Assembly: GCA_945875585.1 (NCBI GenBank)
Contig: CAMCLK010000030.1
Coordinates: 1 to 63,010, forward strand
DNA length: 63,010 bases
Reading direction: 5' to 3'
DNA from: Candidatus Kuenenia stuttgartensis
Lineage (GTDB): Bacteria; Planctomycetota; Planctomycetia; Gemmatales; Gemmataceae
In this document: positions 20,563 to 28,619 of the stretch, one piece after another
How the letters are laid out: each line of letters begins with the position of its first letter
How positions within the stretch are numbered: the stretch's first letter is position 1
Notes under the pieces: generated by a model
Told to the model about the DNA's origin: nothing
Databases searched by the model: none
Seen by the model: only the letters and a program-made list of their open reading frames with translations
Translations under genes and position numbers: made by a program

Positions 20563-22356
20563 GTGCTAGGCCCCATTTTTGTCCGTGAATGGCTGATCCT
20601 TCCCCGCAATGGGAGGTTACAGGTCCAGCGTGTCGCTTGGATGGGGCTTTTCTGGGTCATCGCGTTGACCACATGGCTGAGCACGGCCGAGTGGAGTCGT
20701 CCCGGTCAATATCTCGATCTGTCCCGCCTTGGGCCGCTCATTTTTCAGATGTTTTCCCTGGTTCAGGTGGTTCTGCTAGTGTTTTACGCGGCGCTTGCTT
20801 CCGCGAGCGCTGTGGCACTGGAAAAAGACAGGCGAACGTTTCTGCTGCTGCTCATTACCGATTTGGCGGATCGCGAAATCGTTTTGGGCAAGATCATTGG
20901 CAGCATTCTACCTCTGCTTACCTTGCCACTGGCAAGCCTTCCCCTGATGGCCCTGCTGGTGCTGACGGGCGGAGTGGGCATCTGGCAAGTTCTTGCTGTA
21001 ACACTATTAACTTGGACCGCCATGGTGGCCAGTGGGGCGCTTGGCGGCCTGATGGCCTTGTGGCGCGAACGCACCTTTCCAGCATTGGCTTTAACAGCCT
21101 TGGGGGTGGTGCTATACCTGCTCATTGTTAGGCTCACAGGCTTTCTTCCCCAGCCATGGGGTCAGGCCGTCAGTACGGTTCTCGACCCGTTTTTAGCTTT
21201 GGGACTGGCTCTGGATCCTGCCACCCTCATTCTTGACCGGGGCGGTTGGTTGCTGGCCCATCTGGGCTGGATGGCAGCGCTGGGCTGTGGCCTGCTTGGT
21301 GCAGGAATGGTCATGCTCCGCGTTTGGAACCCTAGCGGCGAGCCGATTATGCAGCGGGAAGTGCCTGATGAAGCACCTGCGGAGGAAGTCGATCGCATGC
21401 GGGCCCATGCTGCCCCCGGCCAGATTCGTCACGTTGTGGGGAATCCTATTCTGTGGCGAGAAACCCACACGCGTGCTTACGGCAGACGACCGTTTCTTAT
21501 TCAGCTCGGATATCTTCTCGTGCTGGGACTAATCCTTTACGGCACCCTAGTTCCGGTATTGGCGGGGGAGCGATTCCCGTTTGCCGCAGCGTATGGCTTG
21601 GTACCGGTTCTGGTGCTCAGCCTCTTGCTGGTGGCGGCACAAGCCGTGACAGCGATCACCACGGAAAAAGACCTTGGTGCGCTCGACCTGTTGCTGGTGA
21701 CCGACCTGACTGCGGGCGAATTTATATTTGGCAAGCTGCTGGGAATCGTCCGCAACACACTGCTGTTCATTGTTCCCCCGTTAGTTCTTGGGGCGGTTTA
21801 CGCTGCTGGTGGGTACCTTGCCACGCCACCGGTGCGTTATCCGGAACTGGGTTCATCGATGAATGCCATGGCACTGCTGTGCCTTTTGGGCGGGCTTCTG
21901 GTCGTGTTTGCTTTCTGCATGGTCCTTGGAATTCACATTGCGTTGCGCAGCCCAACAAGCCGTGCCGCCATTCTTACTGCGCTGGGCAGTGTGTTCTTCC
22001 TCACGGTGGGAACGCTCGTCACCATTGCGCTGATCCTTGTCAATGGCCGCTTCGAGTACCAGTGGGCCAGTTTTCTGGCCTTTCTTGGCGCGGGAATTGG
22101 CGGGTTGTGGTGGGTGTTGAATGGAGACAGGCCATCGAGTGCCCTAACGTTGGCATCGTGGGTATGCCCGCTGGCAGTTTTTTACACGGCGGCGACTGTT
22201 GTGGTGGGTAAACCGGGTACGGGTGAAACGGGCGACCCGCTGATTCCATTCTTGGTCGTGGCTGCGTCGTTTGGTTTTGCCATCACGGCCATGCTGGTGC
22301 CACTGCTAAGCGAATTCGATGTGGCGATGGGTCGAACAAGCGGGGGTGCGGATTAG
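20563..22356 (+). CDS. Double-length ABC-2 type permease, no adjacent ATPase
   Basis: 597 aa integral membrane protein with about 12 hydrophobic segments, starting at a GTG. The two halves are related. In the first half VALEKDRRTFLLLLITDL is followed by EIVLGKIIG. In the second TTEKDLGALDLLLVTDL is followed by EFIFGKLLG. Each half is also preceded by an FVREW / ILWRET-type amphipathic entry segment. This is the pattern of an ABC-2 permease fused head to tail, so one chain would supply both membrane halves. No ATP-binding subunit is next to it. The substrate is unknown. It is probably co-transcribed with pgi. Confidence 0.8.
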   Translation: MLGPIFVREWLILPRNGRLQVQRVAWMGLFWVIALTTWLSTAEWSRPGQYLDLSRLGPLIFQMFSLVQVVLLVFYAALASASAVALEKDRRTFLLLLITDLADREIVLGKIIGSILPLLTLPLASLPLMALLVLTGGVGIWQVLAVTLLTWTAMVASGALGGLMALWRERTFPALALTALGVVLYLLIVRLTGFLPQPWGQAVSTVLDPFLALGLALDPATLILDRGGWLLAHLGWMAALGCGLLGAGMVMLRVWNPSGEPIMQREVPDEAPAEEVDRMRAHAAPGQIRHVVGNPILWRETHTRAYGRRPFLIQLGYLLVLGLILYGTLVPVLAGERFPFAAAYGLVPVLVLSLLLVAAQAVTAITTEKDLGALDLLLVTDLTAGEFIFGKLLGIVRNTLLFIVPPLVLGAVYAAGGYLATPPVRYPELGSSMNAMALLCLLGGLLVVFAFCMVLGIHIALRSPTSRAAILTALGSVFFLTVGTLVTIALILVNGRFEYQWASFLAFLGAGIGGLWWVLNGDRPSSALTLASWVCPLAVFYTAATVVVGKPGTGETGDPLIPFLVVAASFGFAITAMLVPLLSEFDVAMGRTSGGAD

Positions 22357-22412
22357 TCGCATTGGACCGTTCCCGGCAGTTATAGCCCCGTACCAAACGT
22401 GCTCAGATTGCC

Positions 22413-22440
22413 TTGCCAACAGCGGCAGTGGTGTTATGAT
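22413..22440 (+). promoter_or_regulatory. Promoter of the tRNA-Lys gene
   Basis: TTGCCA at 22413-22418 and TATGAT at 22435-22440, 16 bp apart, match the -35 and -10 of a housekeeping sigma-70 promoter. Initiation would fall a few bases before the tRNA at 22452. Confidence 0.55.
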
Positions 22441-22451
22441 TTGGTTGTTCG

Positions 22452-22524
<73 letters not shown>

Positions 22525-22702
22525 CTTTCTTATTTTCGTACGGTTTTTAGTTTCACTTAAAACTTTGCCTTTATATAGATGGCTATCTTTGGTCTGTGTG
22601 TAAATGTTCCTTTTATGAATCTGTATGGTTTCTAGAGTAGATTCACTTTCTTCTTCATAAACACCTTGCTAGAATTTGATCTAAAGCTATGCAAGTTGTA
22701 GC
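22525..22702. other. AT-rich intergenic spacer after tRNA-Lys
   Basis: 178 bp clearly AT-richer than the rest of the window, with no ORF, hairpin or repeat that I can support. It separates the tRNA 3' end from the first toxin gene. Confidence 0.5.
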
Positions 22703-23062
22703 CTACAGTTTTTTCAGAGGCCGCATCCGAGTTCGGGTTTCGTCGATGACAGAAAAGTTTCCAGCCCAATCTTCCCGGCTATTCAAAAGCGATACCACCA
22801 ATGCCCCGACTGATCGCGGATCAGCCATTACGATGCGCAACAGAATAATTCCGCACTCTGATGGCAGTCCTATTCGGAAAGCCAATTCCCCGAAATCCTT
22901 GTCAAAAGTCAACAGTATTCGCGATTCTGCTTGCGACCGTGCCAATACTTCCAAGTCGCTAGCACCGGGCATGTCGGTGCGGGCCCATAGCACATTGTGA
23001 CCGAAAGAACGCAGTGCATCTACTGCTTGGCGAGGAAAGTTTTCATTCGCCAAAAGCCTCAT
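22703..23062 (-). CDS. DUF5615 PIN-like toxin
   Basis: 119 aa, matching the DUF5615 (Mut7-C/PIN-like) nuclease family found as the toxin partner of DUF433 antitoxins. N-terminus MRLLANENFP carries the first acidic residue, and LLTFDKDFGELAF carries the central aspartates of the PIN-like site. Its ATG overlaps the stop of the DUF433 gene (ATGA), so the two are translationally coupled. Expected to be an RNase restrained by the upstream product. Activity is inferred from family only. Confidence 0.85.
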   Translation of the reverse strand: MRLLANENFPRQAVDALRSFGHNVLWARTDMPGASDLEVLARSQAESRILLTFDKDFGELAFRIGLPSECGIILLRIVMADPRSVGALVVSLLNSREDWAGNFSVIDETRTRMRPLKKL

Positions 23063-23292
23063 GCAACACCCATCGTAGTTGGATAAACATTCTCTTCACG
23101 TAGTGTCGCGCTGGCAAACCGCAGACATGCGCGAATATCATCTTGGATGATTCCTGGGTATTCCCCGAGAATTTGCTCTTCGGTCCACCCATTGCCCAAA
23201 AGATCCACAATGAATTCCACTGCTAAGCGTGTTCCGCGGATCACCGGCTTTCCGCACAACACCGTCGGATCAATGCTAATTCGCTCATGCAT
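23059..23292 (-). CDS. DUF433 family antitoxin
   Basis: 77 aa from the ATG at 23292, which follows AGGAGAGGAG. The longer ORF start at 23397 runs into the duplicated sialidase tail and is rejected. The DUF433 pattern is clear: ERISIDPTVLCGKPVIRGTR, then a winged-helix-like VEFIVDLLGNGWTEEQILGE and YPGIIQDDIRACLRFA. DUF433 proteins are DNA-binding antitoxins paired with DUF5615. Overlaps the toxin start by four bases. It lies just downstream of repeat copy A. Confidence 0.86.
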   Translation of the reverse strand: MHERISIDPTVLCGKPVIRGTRLAVEFIVDLLGNGWTEEQILGEYPGIIQDDIRACLRFASATLREENVYPTTMGVA

Positions 23293-23342
23293 GGCAACTC
23301 CTCTCCTCCTCAACATCATTTTAACACGACCTGATCCCCTCT

Positions 23343-23462
23343 CATTTTGAAGTAACACATTATCAGTCATTCTTGCCAATAGGCCATTTGCCGTCAATTA
23401 TGGGCTTGAAATCGAGTTTTCTAGGGTCGATCACGGCATGTTTGACCCGGAGGCGCTTCCAT
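23343..23462 (-). pseudogene. Duplicated 3' tail of the sialidase gene (repeat copy A)
   Basis: Matches 24162-24281 in direct orientation over 120 bp with two differences (23353 and 23359, both beyond the stop codon). The 100 bp that correspond to the end of the sialidase reading frame, including its TGA, are identical. It is an orphan fragment without a start. The Phd/VapC pair lies between the two copies and the DUF433/DUF5615 pair lies just beyond this one. Confidence 0.93.
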
Positions 23463-23519
23463 AGAAGAATGATTCTGTAACTTGCCTACGCGCAAGGCTG
23501 AAATCCGCCAAGCAACCTG

Positions 23520-23915
23520 TTAATTCCAAACGCGGACCACTCCGTAGGCATCAAGTTGATGATCAACACTGATGATCGGGATGTTTGTTGCTAGAGACTG
23601 AACTGCAAGAATCCGGTCAAATGGGTCTCGGTGCTTTCCCTGAAATGGAAGCACTGAGACTCGGACAATGTGATCTAAATCGATTTGAACGACACTCAAT
23701 TTCAAGTCGCGCATGGCGATAGTGATCCAATCCTCAAACGGTTTCGAGAGTGGAAGTTTACCCATGCTCGCCTTGATGCCCATTTCCCAGATGGTGCCTT
23801 TACCGATCAGCAATTCATGGCTTAGGTCGGTCAGCGCATCTGCTGCCGATGGCCCGAGCAGTTCAGGTGAATCCTGGCTCCAGATCAAAGCGTGAGCATC
23901 TACGAAAAACCGCAT
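23520..23915 (-). CDS. vapC: VapC-type PIN-domain toxin
   Basis: 131 aa from the ATG at 23915, which shares a base with the antitoxin stop (TGATG). A GTG at 23918 is also possible. PIN-domain order: MRFFVDAHALIW (first Asp), GTIWEMGIKASMGKLPL (Glu), and GKHRDPFDRILAVQSLA (paired Asp), ending with IISVDHQLDAYGV (last Asp). All four acidic positions of the metal site are present, so the toxin looks intact. It is of the PilT-like type partnered by Phd/YefM antitoxins. It sits inside the unit bounded by the two 120-bp repeats. Confidence 0.9.
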   Translation of the reverse strand: MRFFVDAHALIWSQDSPELLGPSAADALTDLSHELLIGKGTIWEMGIKASMGKLPLSKPFEDWITIAMRDLKLSVVQIDLDHIVRVSVLPFQGKHRDPFDRILAVQSLATNIPIISVDHQLDAYGVVRVWN

Positions 23916-24148
23916 CACACGAACTCCGAAAGCCCTTCAATTGGATCGTCGAAGTGCTCCATCGACAACACCGACCCGCGCTGGGCACCAAGCACCCGAC
24001 GTGCTTTTTCAGCGATTGATGCTGGGACCGTCACCAATTTGGCTACGGTTGCGCCGTTCGAAGTGATCTGCAGTTCCTCACCCGGCGCTTGCCGACGGAT
24101 CAATTCAGGCAGGTTCGCCTGGGCTTCTTCAATCGTTACTAAGATCAT
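23915..24148 (-). CDS. Phd/YefM-type antitoxin
   Basis: 77 aa. The N-terminal Phd/YefM fold is seen in MILVTIEEAQANLPELIRR and the ITSNGATVAKLV strand. The C-terminal tail (SVLSMEHFDDPIEGLSEFV) is acidic, as expected for toxin neutralisation. The ATG follows GGAGG at good spacing within the 13-bp gap after repeat copy B. It is translationally coupled to the VapC-like toxin. Phd-family proteins usually bind their own promoter, but no operator can be seen because the upstream DNA is the sialidase tail. Confidence 0.88.
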   Translation of the reverse strand: MILVTIEEAQANLPELIRRQAPGEELQITSNGATVAKLVTVPASIAEKARRVLGAQRGSVLSMEHFDDPIEGLSEFV

Positions 24149-24161
24149 GGCCCACCCTCCC

Positions 24162-24281
24162 CATTTTGAAGAAACACGTTATCAGTCATTCTTGCCAATA
24201 GGCCATTTGCCGTCAATTATGGGCTTGAAATCGAGTTTTCTAGGGTCGATCACGGCATGTTTGACCCGGAGGCGCTTCCAT
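24162..24281 (-). repeat. Direct repeat copy B (3' end of the intact sialidase gene)
   Basis: The source copy of the 120-bp repeat: the last 100 bp of the sialidase gene plus 20 bp beyond its stop. Copy A is 819 bp away at 23343-23462. Confidence 0.93.
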
Positions 24282-25237
24282 GTGTAGGTCACGTGAACCA
24301 ATCCGTCGCTTGTTTGAATGATGGCTGGATAACTGTATTCTCCCGGTTCGCTTTCCAGAACCAAGGCGGCACCCCACTGCTTGCCGTCTCTGGAAATAGC
24401 GATATTCAGAGGACTGCGGCTCAGGCGCGAGTGGTTGTACACCAGAATATGGGTGCCATCCTTCAACGTTACGGCGTCGGTACCGGAATTAGGATTGGGC
24501 AAATCTGTTAGTCCCAGTGATCCCCAAGTTTGTCCATTGTCGCCCGATTCCGTGCTGAACAGTGCGCCGGCGCGTGTTCGTCCCACCGCCATCAACCGGT
24601 TGCCACCCAATGTCAGAATGCTGGGCTGAATGGATCCCGGGCCATTATTGGCCACAGGCACAACGATTTTCTTCCATGTCAGCCCTCCATCCGTGCTGCG
24701 TTCCATGTGGACCTGCCACGATGGAGCGGGCTTTAGGCCCTCCAGACTGCTGCCGCTCACAATGGTGCCATCACGCAATTGAACGGGCTTGTTTTTCACA
24801 GGGCCGACAATGCCATCGGGCAGGCGGGTGGCGTGGGTCCAAGTCTTGCCATGGTCGGTGCTATCGCGTCGCATGCCCCACCATGTGCTTGGCGATGGCC
24901 CAACCTTGTAAAAGAGCATCAACGGGCCATTTGCAGGTTGAAACAGCACCGGATTCCAGCAAGGCAGGCGCTTGCCATCGGGTTGCACCCCAGTTGCCAC
25001 TTCAACAGGAACCGACCAGACTCCATTTGTCAGCCGCGATGTCCAAATTCCTACATCAGGGTTACGTTCCTCTGTGCCACCAAACCATGCCGCCACAAGC
25101 CCGTCACGTGTTTCCACAATGGTGGTTGCATGGCAGCTAGGAAATGGCGCTGTTTCGTAAATGAATTCCGTTTTCACTAGCCCGGGTGGAGCATTGATCA
25201 GACTGGAAGCAATCATCAGGTTCAACACGAATGACAT
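24182..25237 (-). CDS. Secreted sialidase-like (BNR repeat) protein
   Basis: 351 aa with a short hydrophobic N-terminus (MSFVLNLMIASSLINAPPG). Propeller with Asp-box motifs STDHGKTWTHA, STDGGLTWKKI and SGDNGQTWGSL. The start of the catalytic domain has the pattern CHATTIVETRDGLVAAWFGG, found in the exo-alpha-sialidase superfamily of planctomycetes. TGAGG lies nine bases before the ATG. Sialic acid specificity is not proven, because many members cleave other glycosides. Its last 100 bp are duplicated at 23363-23462. It lies 28 bp after the FG-GAP gene on the same strand. Confidence 0.85.
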   Translation of the reverse strand: MSFVLNLMIASSLINAPPGLVKTEFIYETAPFPSCHATTIVETRDGLVAAWFGGTEERNPDVGIWTSRLTNGVWSVPVEVATGVQPDGKRLPCWNPVLFQPANGPLMLFYKVGPSPSTWWGMRRDSTDHGKTWTHATRLPDGIVGPVKNKPVQLRDGTIVSGSSLEGLKPAPSWQVHMERSTDGGLTWKKIVVPVANNGPGSIQPSILTLGGNRLMAVGRTRAGALFSTESGDNGQTWGSLGLTDLPNPNSGTDAVTLKDGTHILVYNHSRLSRSPLNIAISRDGKQWGAALVLESEPGEYSYPAIIQTSDGLVHVTYTWKRLRVKHAVIDPRKLDFKPIIDGKWPIGKND

Positions 25238-25265
25238 GGATATTGACCTCAGTTGGGTGTGCCGG

Positions 25266-27218
25266 TCATGGGCGTGGATTCTTCATGAAGTAGAACCGAC
25301 CATCCTCGGCACCGCCAAGGAAATCCGGAATACTGTTGCCGTCGAAATCGACCACTGCCGGACTGACATCGTGCCCCTCAATGTTCTGGGTTGCAAGGGG
25401 GCCTACCTTTTCGAAACGCCACGATCCATCAATTTTACCCAGACCTTTATAAAGATCAGCGTTGGTGCCATTGAGCAGAATGTCGAGAATACCATCGCCG
25501 TTCCAGTCAACCATGCACAACTTGCGTCGACCACTCGCTCCGGCGGTTTTGCTGTTAAGACGCAAGGGATTGCCTTTGGCATCGCCCAAAATGCGTTGTG
25601 GCGGTTTCAGGTGCAGCGTGCTGTTCTTGCGGAATCGTTCGAAAAAGGCCAGATACCCCTCGGCATCCAGCATCACCAGATCGGGCAAGCCATCCTGATT
25701 GAGGTCGATCACCACGGGTGTTGTGCGCCATTGTGTTGCCAATGTTCCCGGTTGGGGCTCCCACCATGTCCAGGCCGGTTTTGGTGGGGCCCCAGGCCAA
25801 TCTACCAACAGTGGCACAGCACTCTCAAGAACGGGTTTTGAACGGGTGCCTACGTTTTTAAGCCACATCACTTTTCCAAGAATGGAATTGAAAACAATAT
25901 CAGGCAGTCCGTCGCCGTTCCAATCGGCAACATTCAGGGTCGTGTATCCCCATTTTGCTTCGGCTGGGCCTTGGATGCTGCCATTGGCTCCTGCCATTAT
26001 TCGGAACGGCTTGCCACCGGCTTTGATCTGTTGCGGGGCAGCCCATTTGGGATTGGCAACCTTTGGGCCGCTCAGGTTTTCAAAAAATTCGATGGTTCCC
26101 GCAGTGTTTCCAGAAATGATATCGGTATCGCCATCGCCATCCCAATCAAACCCAAAAGGCGTGGCAAGTGCCCCGCATTTCAGCGTGTCTGCCTGCTGTT
26201 GGAAATATCTGGGGGCCGAAAACACCGGTGTGTGGTCAGCGGCCATTTTTCCGGTGTTTTCCACCCAGGCAACCCGGCCATCCTCGTCTCCTACAATCAG
26301 GTCGAGGTCACCATCGCGATCCCAATCGAACACAATTGGGACAATCATTTGCAAATCCATGGCAAGAGCGGTTCCCGTTGCGGTCTTGAGACGCTTGCCA
26401 CTGGCGTACCGAGGATTACGACGGGTACCGATGTTTTCAAAATAGGTGAATCCGTCGAGGAACTCGCCACACAACAGATCCAGATCGCCATCGTTATCGA
26501 AATCGGCGAAATGAGGCGAAGGGCAGCCAAAGGTGTCGACAGGTGCGCCCTCAGCCAAAACCTTGAATGGGGCATCGTAGAGCGGCGCTTCGGTGGTCCC
26601 TTTGTTGCGAAACACGAAAACAAAACCGTGGAGCGGTCCGTTTCTCCATTCTCCCTTGCTGTTCCAAGCATCGTCCCAGCCGTAGTGGCTCCAGTCTTCA
26701 ATTCCCACAATCATGTCGAGCGAACCGTCGCCATCGTAGTCGACTAACCGCCATTGGTTATGCCGTACCTTTGGTCCTTTGGGTTGTGTTCCTTCGGGAA
26801 CATAAAACCGAGCGGATATTCCGAGAGGAAGGCGTTTGGTAAGACCCGTTCGCTGGAAGTCTGGATGTTCGAATCCGGGAGTCAGCACGCGCATGCCGGT
26901 ATCGGTGTAGCTGGGCATAACATAGTGGCTGGTACTACTGAGGCGTCTGGCGGGTTTAAAAACAGGCATCGGATTGAGTTTTGTGTTGCCTGTGGCATTT
27001 TCAAACAACCAAACGCCGTTGGACGGTTTGTCGGGGCAAGAAACGATCAGGTCGAAATCTCCATCGCCATCAGCATCGCATGGAATGGGCCAAGCCCAGA
27101 GGCCAACGCCTAGGTAAACGCTTTGATTTATATTGTTGTAGGACAATTCTGTAAGAGTCTGGTTGGTGTGTGGCAGGCATATTGCTAGAAGTATGAATAA
27201 ATTGATTGGCGCAGTCAT
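25266..27218 (-). CDS. Secreted FG-GAP/VCBS repeat beta-propeller protein
   Basis: 650 aa from the ATG at 27218, which starts a signal peptide (MTAPINLFILLAICLPHTN). At least six repeats carry calcium-loop motifs of the form DxDGDGDxD: CDADGDGDFDLIVS, DYDGDGSLDMIVG, DFDNDGDLDLLCGE, DWDRDGDLDLIVGDED, DWDGDGDTDIISGN, DWNGDGLPDIVFN, DWNGDGILDILLN. These form a 7- to 8-bladed propeller like integrin alpha subunits. No catalytic domain is seen, so it may be a binding or surface protein. It is the first gene before the sialidase on this strand. Confidence 0.88.
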   Translation of the reverse strand: MTAPINLFILLAICLPHTNQTLTELSYNNINQSVYLGVGLWAWPIPCDADGDGDFDLIVSCPDKPSNGVWLFENATGNTKLNPMPVFKPARRLSSTSHYVMPSYTDTGMRVLTPGFEHPDFQRTGLTKRLPLGISARFYVPEGTQPKGPKVRHNQWRLVDYDGDGSLDMIVGIEDWSHYGWDDAWNSKGEWRNGPLHGFVFVFRNKGTTEAPLYDAPFKVLAEGAPVDTFGCPSPHFADFDNDGDLDLLCGEFLDGFTYFENIGTRRNPRYASGKRLKTATGTALAMDLQMIVPIVFDWDRDGDLDLIVGDEDGRVAWVENTGKMAADHTPVFSAPRYFQQQADTLKCGALATPFGFDWDGDGDTDIISGNTAGTIEFFENLSGPKVANPKWAAPQQIKAGGKPFRIMAGANGSIQGPAEAKWGYTTLNVADWNGDGLPDIVFNSILGKVMWLKNVGTRSKPVLESAVPLLVDWPGAPPKPAWTWWEPQPGTLATQWRTTPVVIDLNQDGLPDLVMLDAEGYLAFFERFRKNSTLHLKPPQRILGDAKGNPLRLNSKTAGASGRRKLCMVDWNGDGILDILLNGTNADLYKGLGKIDGSWRFEKVGPLATQNIEGHDVSPAVVDFDGNSIPDFLGGAEDGRFYFMKNPRP

Positions 27219-27260
27219 GTTGTCGTTCCCATGCATTTAAGTTAAGCGTGTCTTGCTAGT

Positions 27261-27296
27261 AAAAAAAAAGCGCGCCGACAGAAGTCGACGCGCTTT
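27261..27296 (-). terminator. Intrinsic terminator of the DUF1559 gene
   Basis: Read on the minus strand: a 13-bp stem (one G-U pair) closed by UUCU, followed by an uninterrupted run of nine U (27261-27269). This is a textbook Rho-independent terminator, 24 bp after the stop at 27320. Confidence 0.92.
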
Positions 27297-27319
27297 CAAA
27301 GTTGATTTAAAACGATTGA

Positions 27320-28411
27320 TCAATCCAAGCTAACAGTGATACCGTCGCTTGCACCAACGGCAGCCTTGATAATAAGACCATTGATGCTGTCACGAACAAA
27401 TCGAACGGAACCGTCGCACATAACAGAGTTGACGCCGCCAGAGTGGAATGCGAACGGTTCGTCGTTGGGACCACAGTTGTTAACACTCCAACGGCATTCA
27501 GCAGGCCCGCCTGTCGGAGTGTTGTAGTTGTTAACCTTTGCAATGGTGGGTCTAGGAGCAATTGCCTTGCTAGGACCGGAGAAGCCATTAGCAGCAGCAT
27601 CCGGATCAGCCCATGCATAAACACGGCGAGCGTTCGAAGCGATTCCGTCGCCGACAACTGGGTGACCAGGTGCTGCAAGGGGTGAGCTGCGTGATGAACC
27701 AGAGCCAAAAAGGCCAATAGCAGGATGTGCTCGGCCCGCGTCTTCGATTACTAAAATGGTGTTTGAAGTGCCATCAAGAATAGTCGCAAGGGTGCTGCCT
27801 TCTGCAGTTAGCGGACCAAAATATCGGCCCTTATAATTAGCAGAGCCTGTTCCAACAACACGGGAACCAGTTCCTTCATCGACGTCGGAAACGGCCGCAA
27901 CCATGTAATCGATTGGGCCGAGATTTTCACCGTTGCTTCTTGCTTGTGGAGCTATTGGAGTGCTAGGACAGACAAAGGTTTTTACCTGAGTTTGTGCAGC
28001 AACCCAACCTGATGGAAACGCTGTATCATCGTAATCACGACCTTTGGAAAGGGGGTGAATTAATGTTGTGTTGTATCCAGCAGGGGTGTTGCTGGTCACA
28101 TCAAACATTTTGTATGTGGCTTCCTGCTCGATATAAGGAAGGATTTGCGTGCACCACGAGTGAATCATGTAAAGGGTTGTATTGGTCCCTGTTGAATCAA
28201 TCTGTCCGGGATGCGGAAGTTTGCCATAAGCAGATTCATGGTTATGAAAACCCAATCCGACATTCTTGAGATTGTTAGTGCAGCTCATACGGTTTGCGGC
28301 TTCGCGAACCTTTTGAACGGCGGGAACCAAAAGGCCAATCAATACAGCGATGATGGCAATAACTACGAGAAGTTCAATCAGGGTGAATCCCTGACGCATA
28401 CTCTTGACCAT
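27320..28411 (-). CDS. DUF1559 (SBP_bac_10) pseudopilin-like protein
   Basis: 363 aa. The N-terminus is a type IV pilin/type II secretion pseudopilin leader, MVKSMRQG followed by FTLIELLVVIAIIAVLIGLL, with prepilin peptidase cleavage expected after G8. DUF1559 then begins VREAANRMSCTNNLKNVGLG and ends with the family hallmark FHSGGVNSVMCDGSVRFV. The family is hugely expanded in planctomycetes and its role is uncertain. AAGGA lies eight bases before the ATG. Ends at a strong terminator and appears to be a single-gene unit. Confidence 0.94.
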   Translation of the reverse strand: MVKSMRQGFTLIELLVVIAIIAVLIGLLVPAVQKVREAANRMSCTNNLKNVGLGFHNHESAYGKLPHPGQIDSTGTNTTLYMIHSWCTQILPYIEQEATYKMFDVTSNTPAGYNTTLIHPLSKGRDYDDTAFPSGWVAAQTQVKTFVCPSTPIAPQARSNGENLGPIDYMVAAVSDVDEGTGSRVVGTGSANYKGRYFGPLTAEGSTLATILDGTSNTILVIEDAGRAHPAIGLFGSGSSRSSPLAAPGHPVVGDGIASNARRVYAWADPDAAANGFSGPSKAIAPRPTIAKVNNYNTPTGGPAECRWSVNNCGPNDEPFAFHSGGVNSVMCDGSVRFVRDSINGLIIKAAVGASDGITVSLD

Positions 28412-28561
28412 AAACTTTGTCCTTCATGAAAGAAAACTTAAGGGACCATCGACGAAGTGAATGATATCAGTCAGATCTGATTAAATGACACGCTGGCGTG
28501 TGAAGATTTTGTGAATTCGTGCTTTTCGGTGAAGTATTTGGCTGGCGATGACCTTGATGCG

Positions 28562-28600
28562 AAAGACCCTCGACCTGTTCCGTTCAAGTCGAGGGCCTTT
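28562..28600 (-). terminator. Terminator of the PseG-like gene
   Basis: A 13-pair stem with one G-U (28562-28574 with 28588-28600), containing CCCTCGAC / GTCGAGGG, with a 13-nt loop. On the minus strand it ends in UUUC. It lies 20 bp after the stop of the PseG-like gene. Confidence 0.65.
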
Positions 28601-28619
28601 GATTAATTGATCTTACCTT

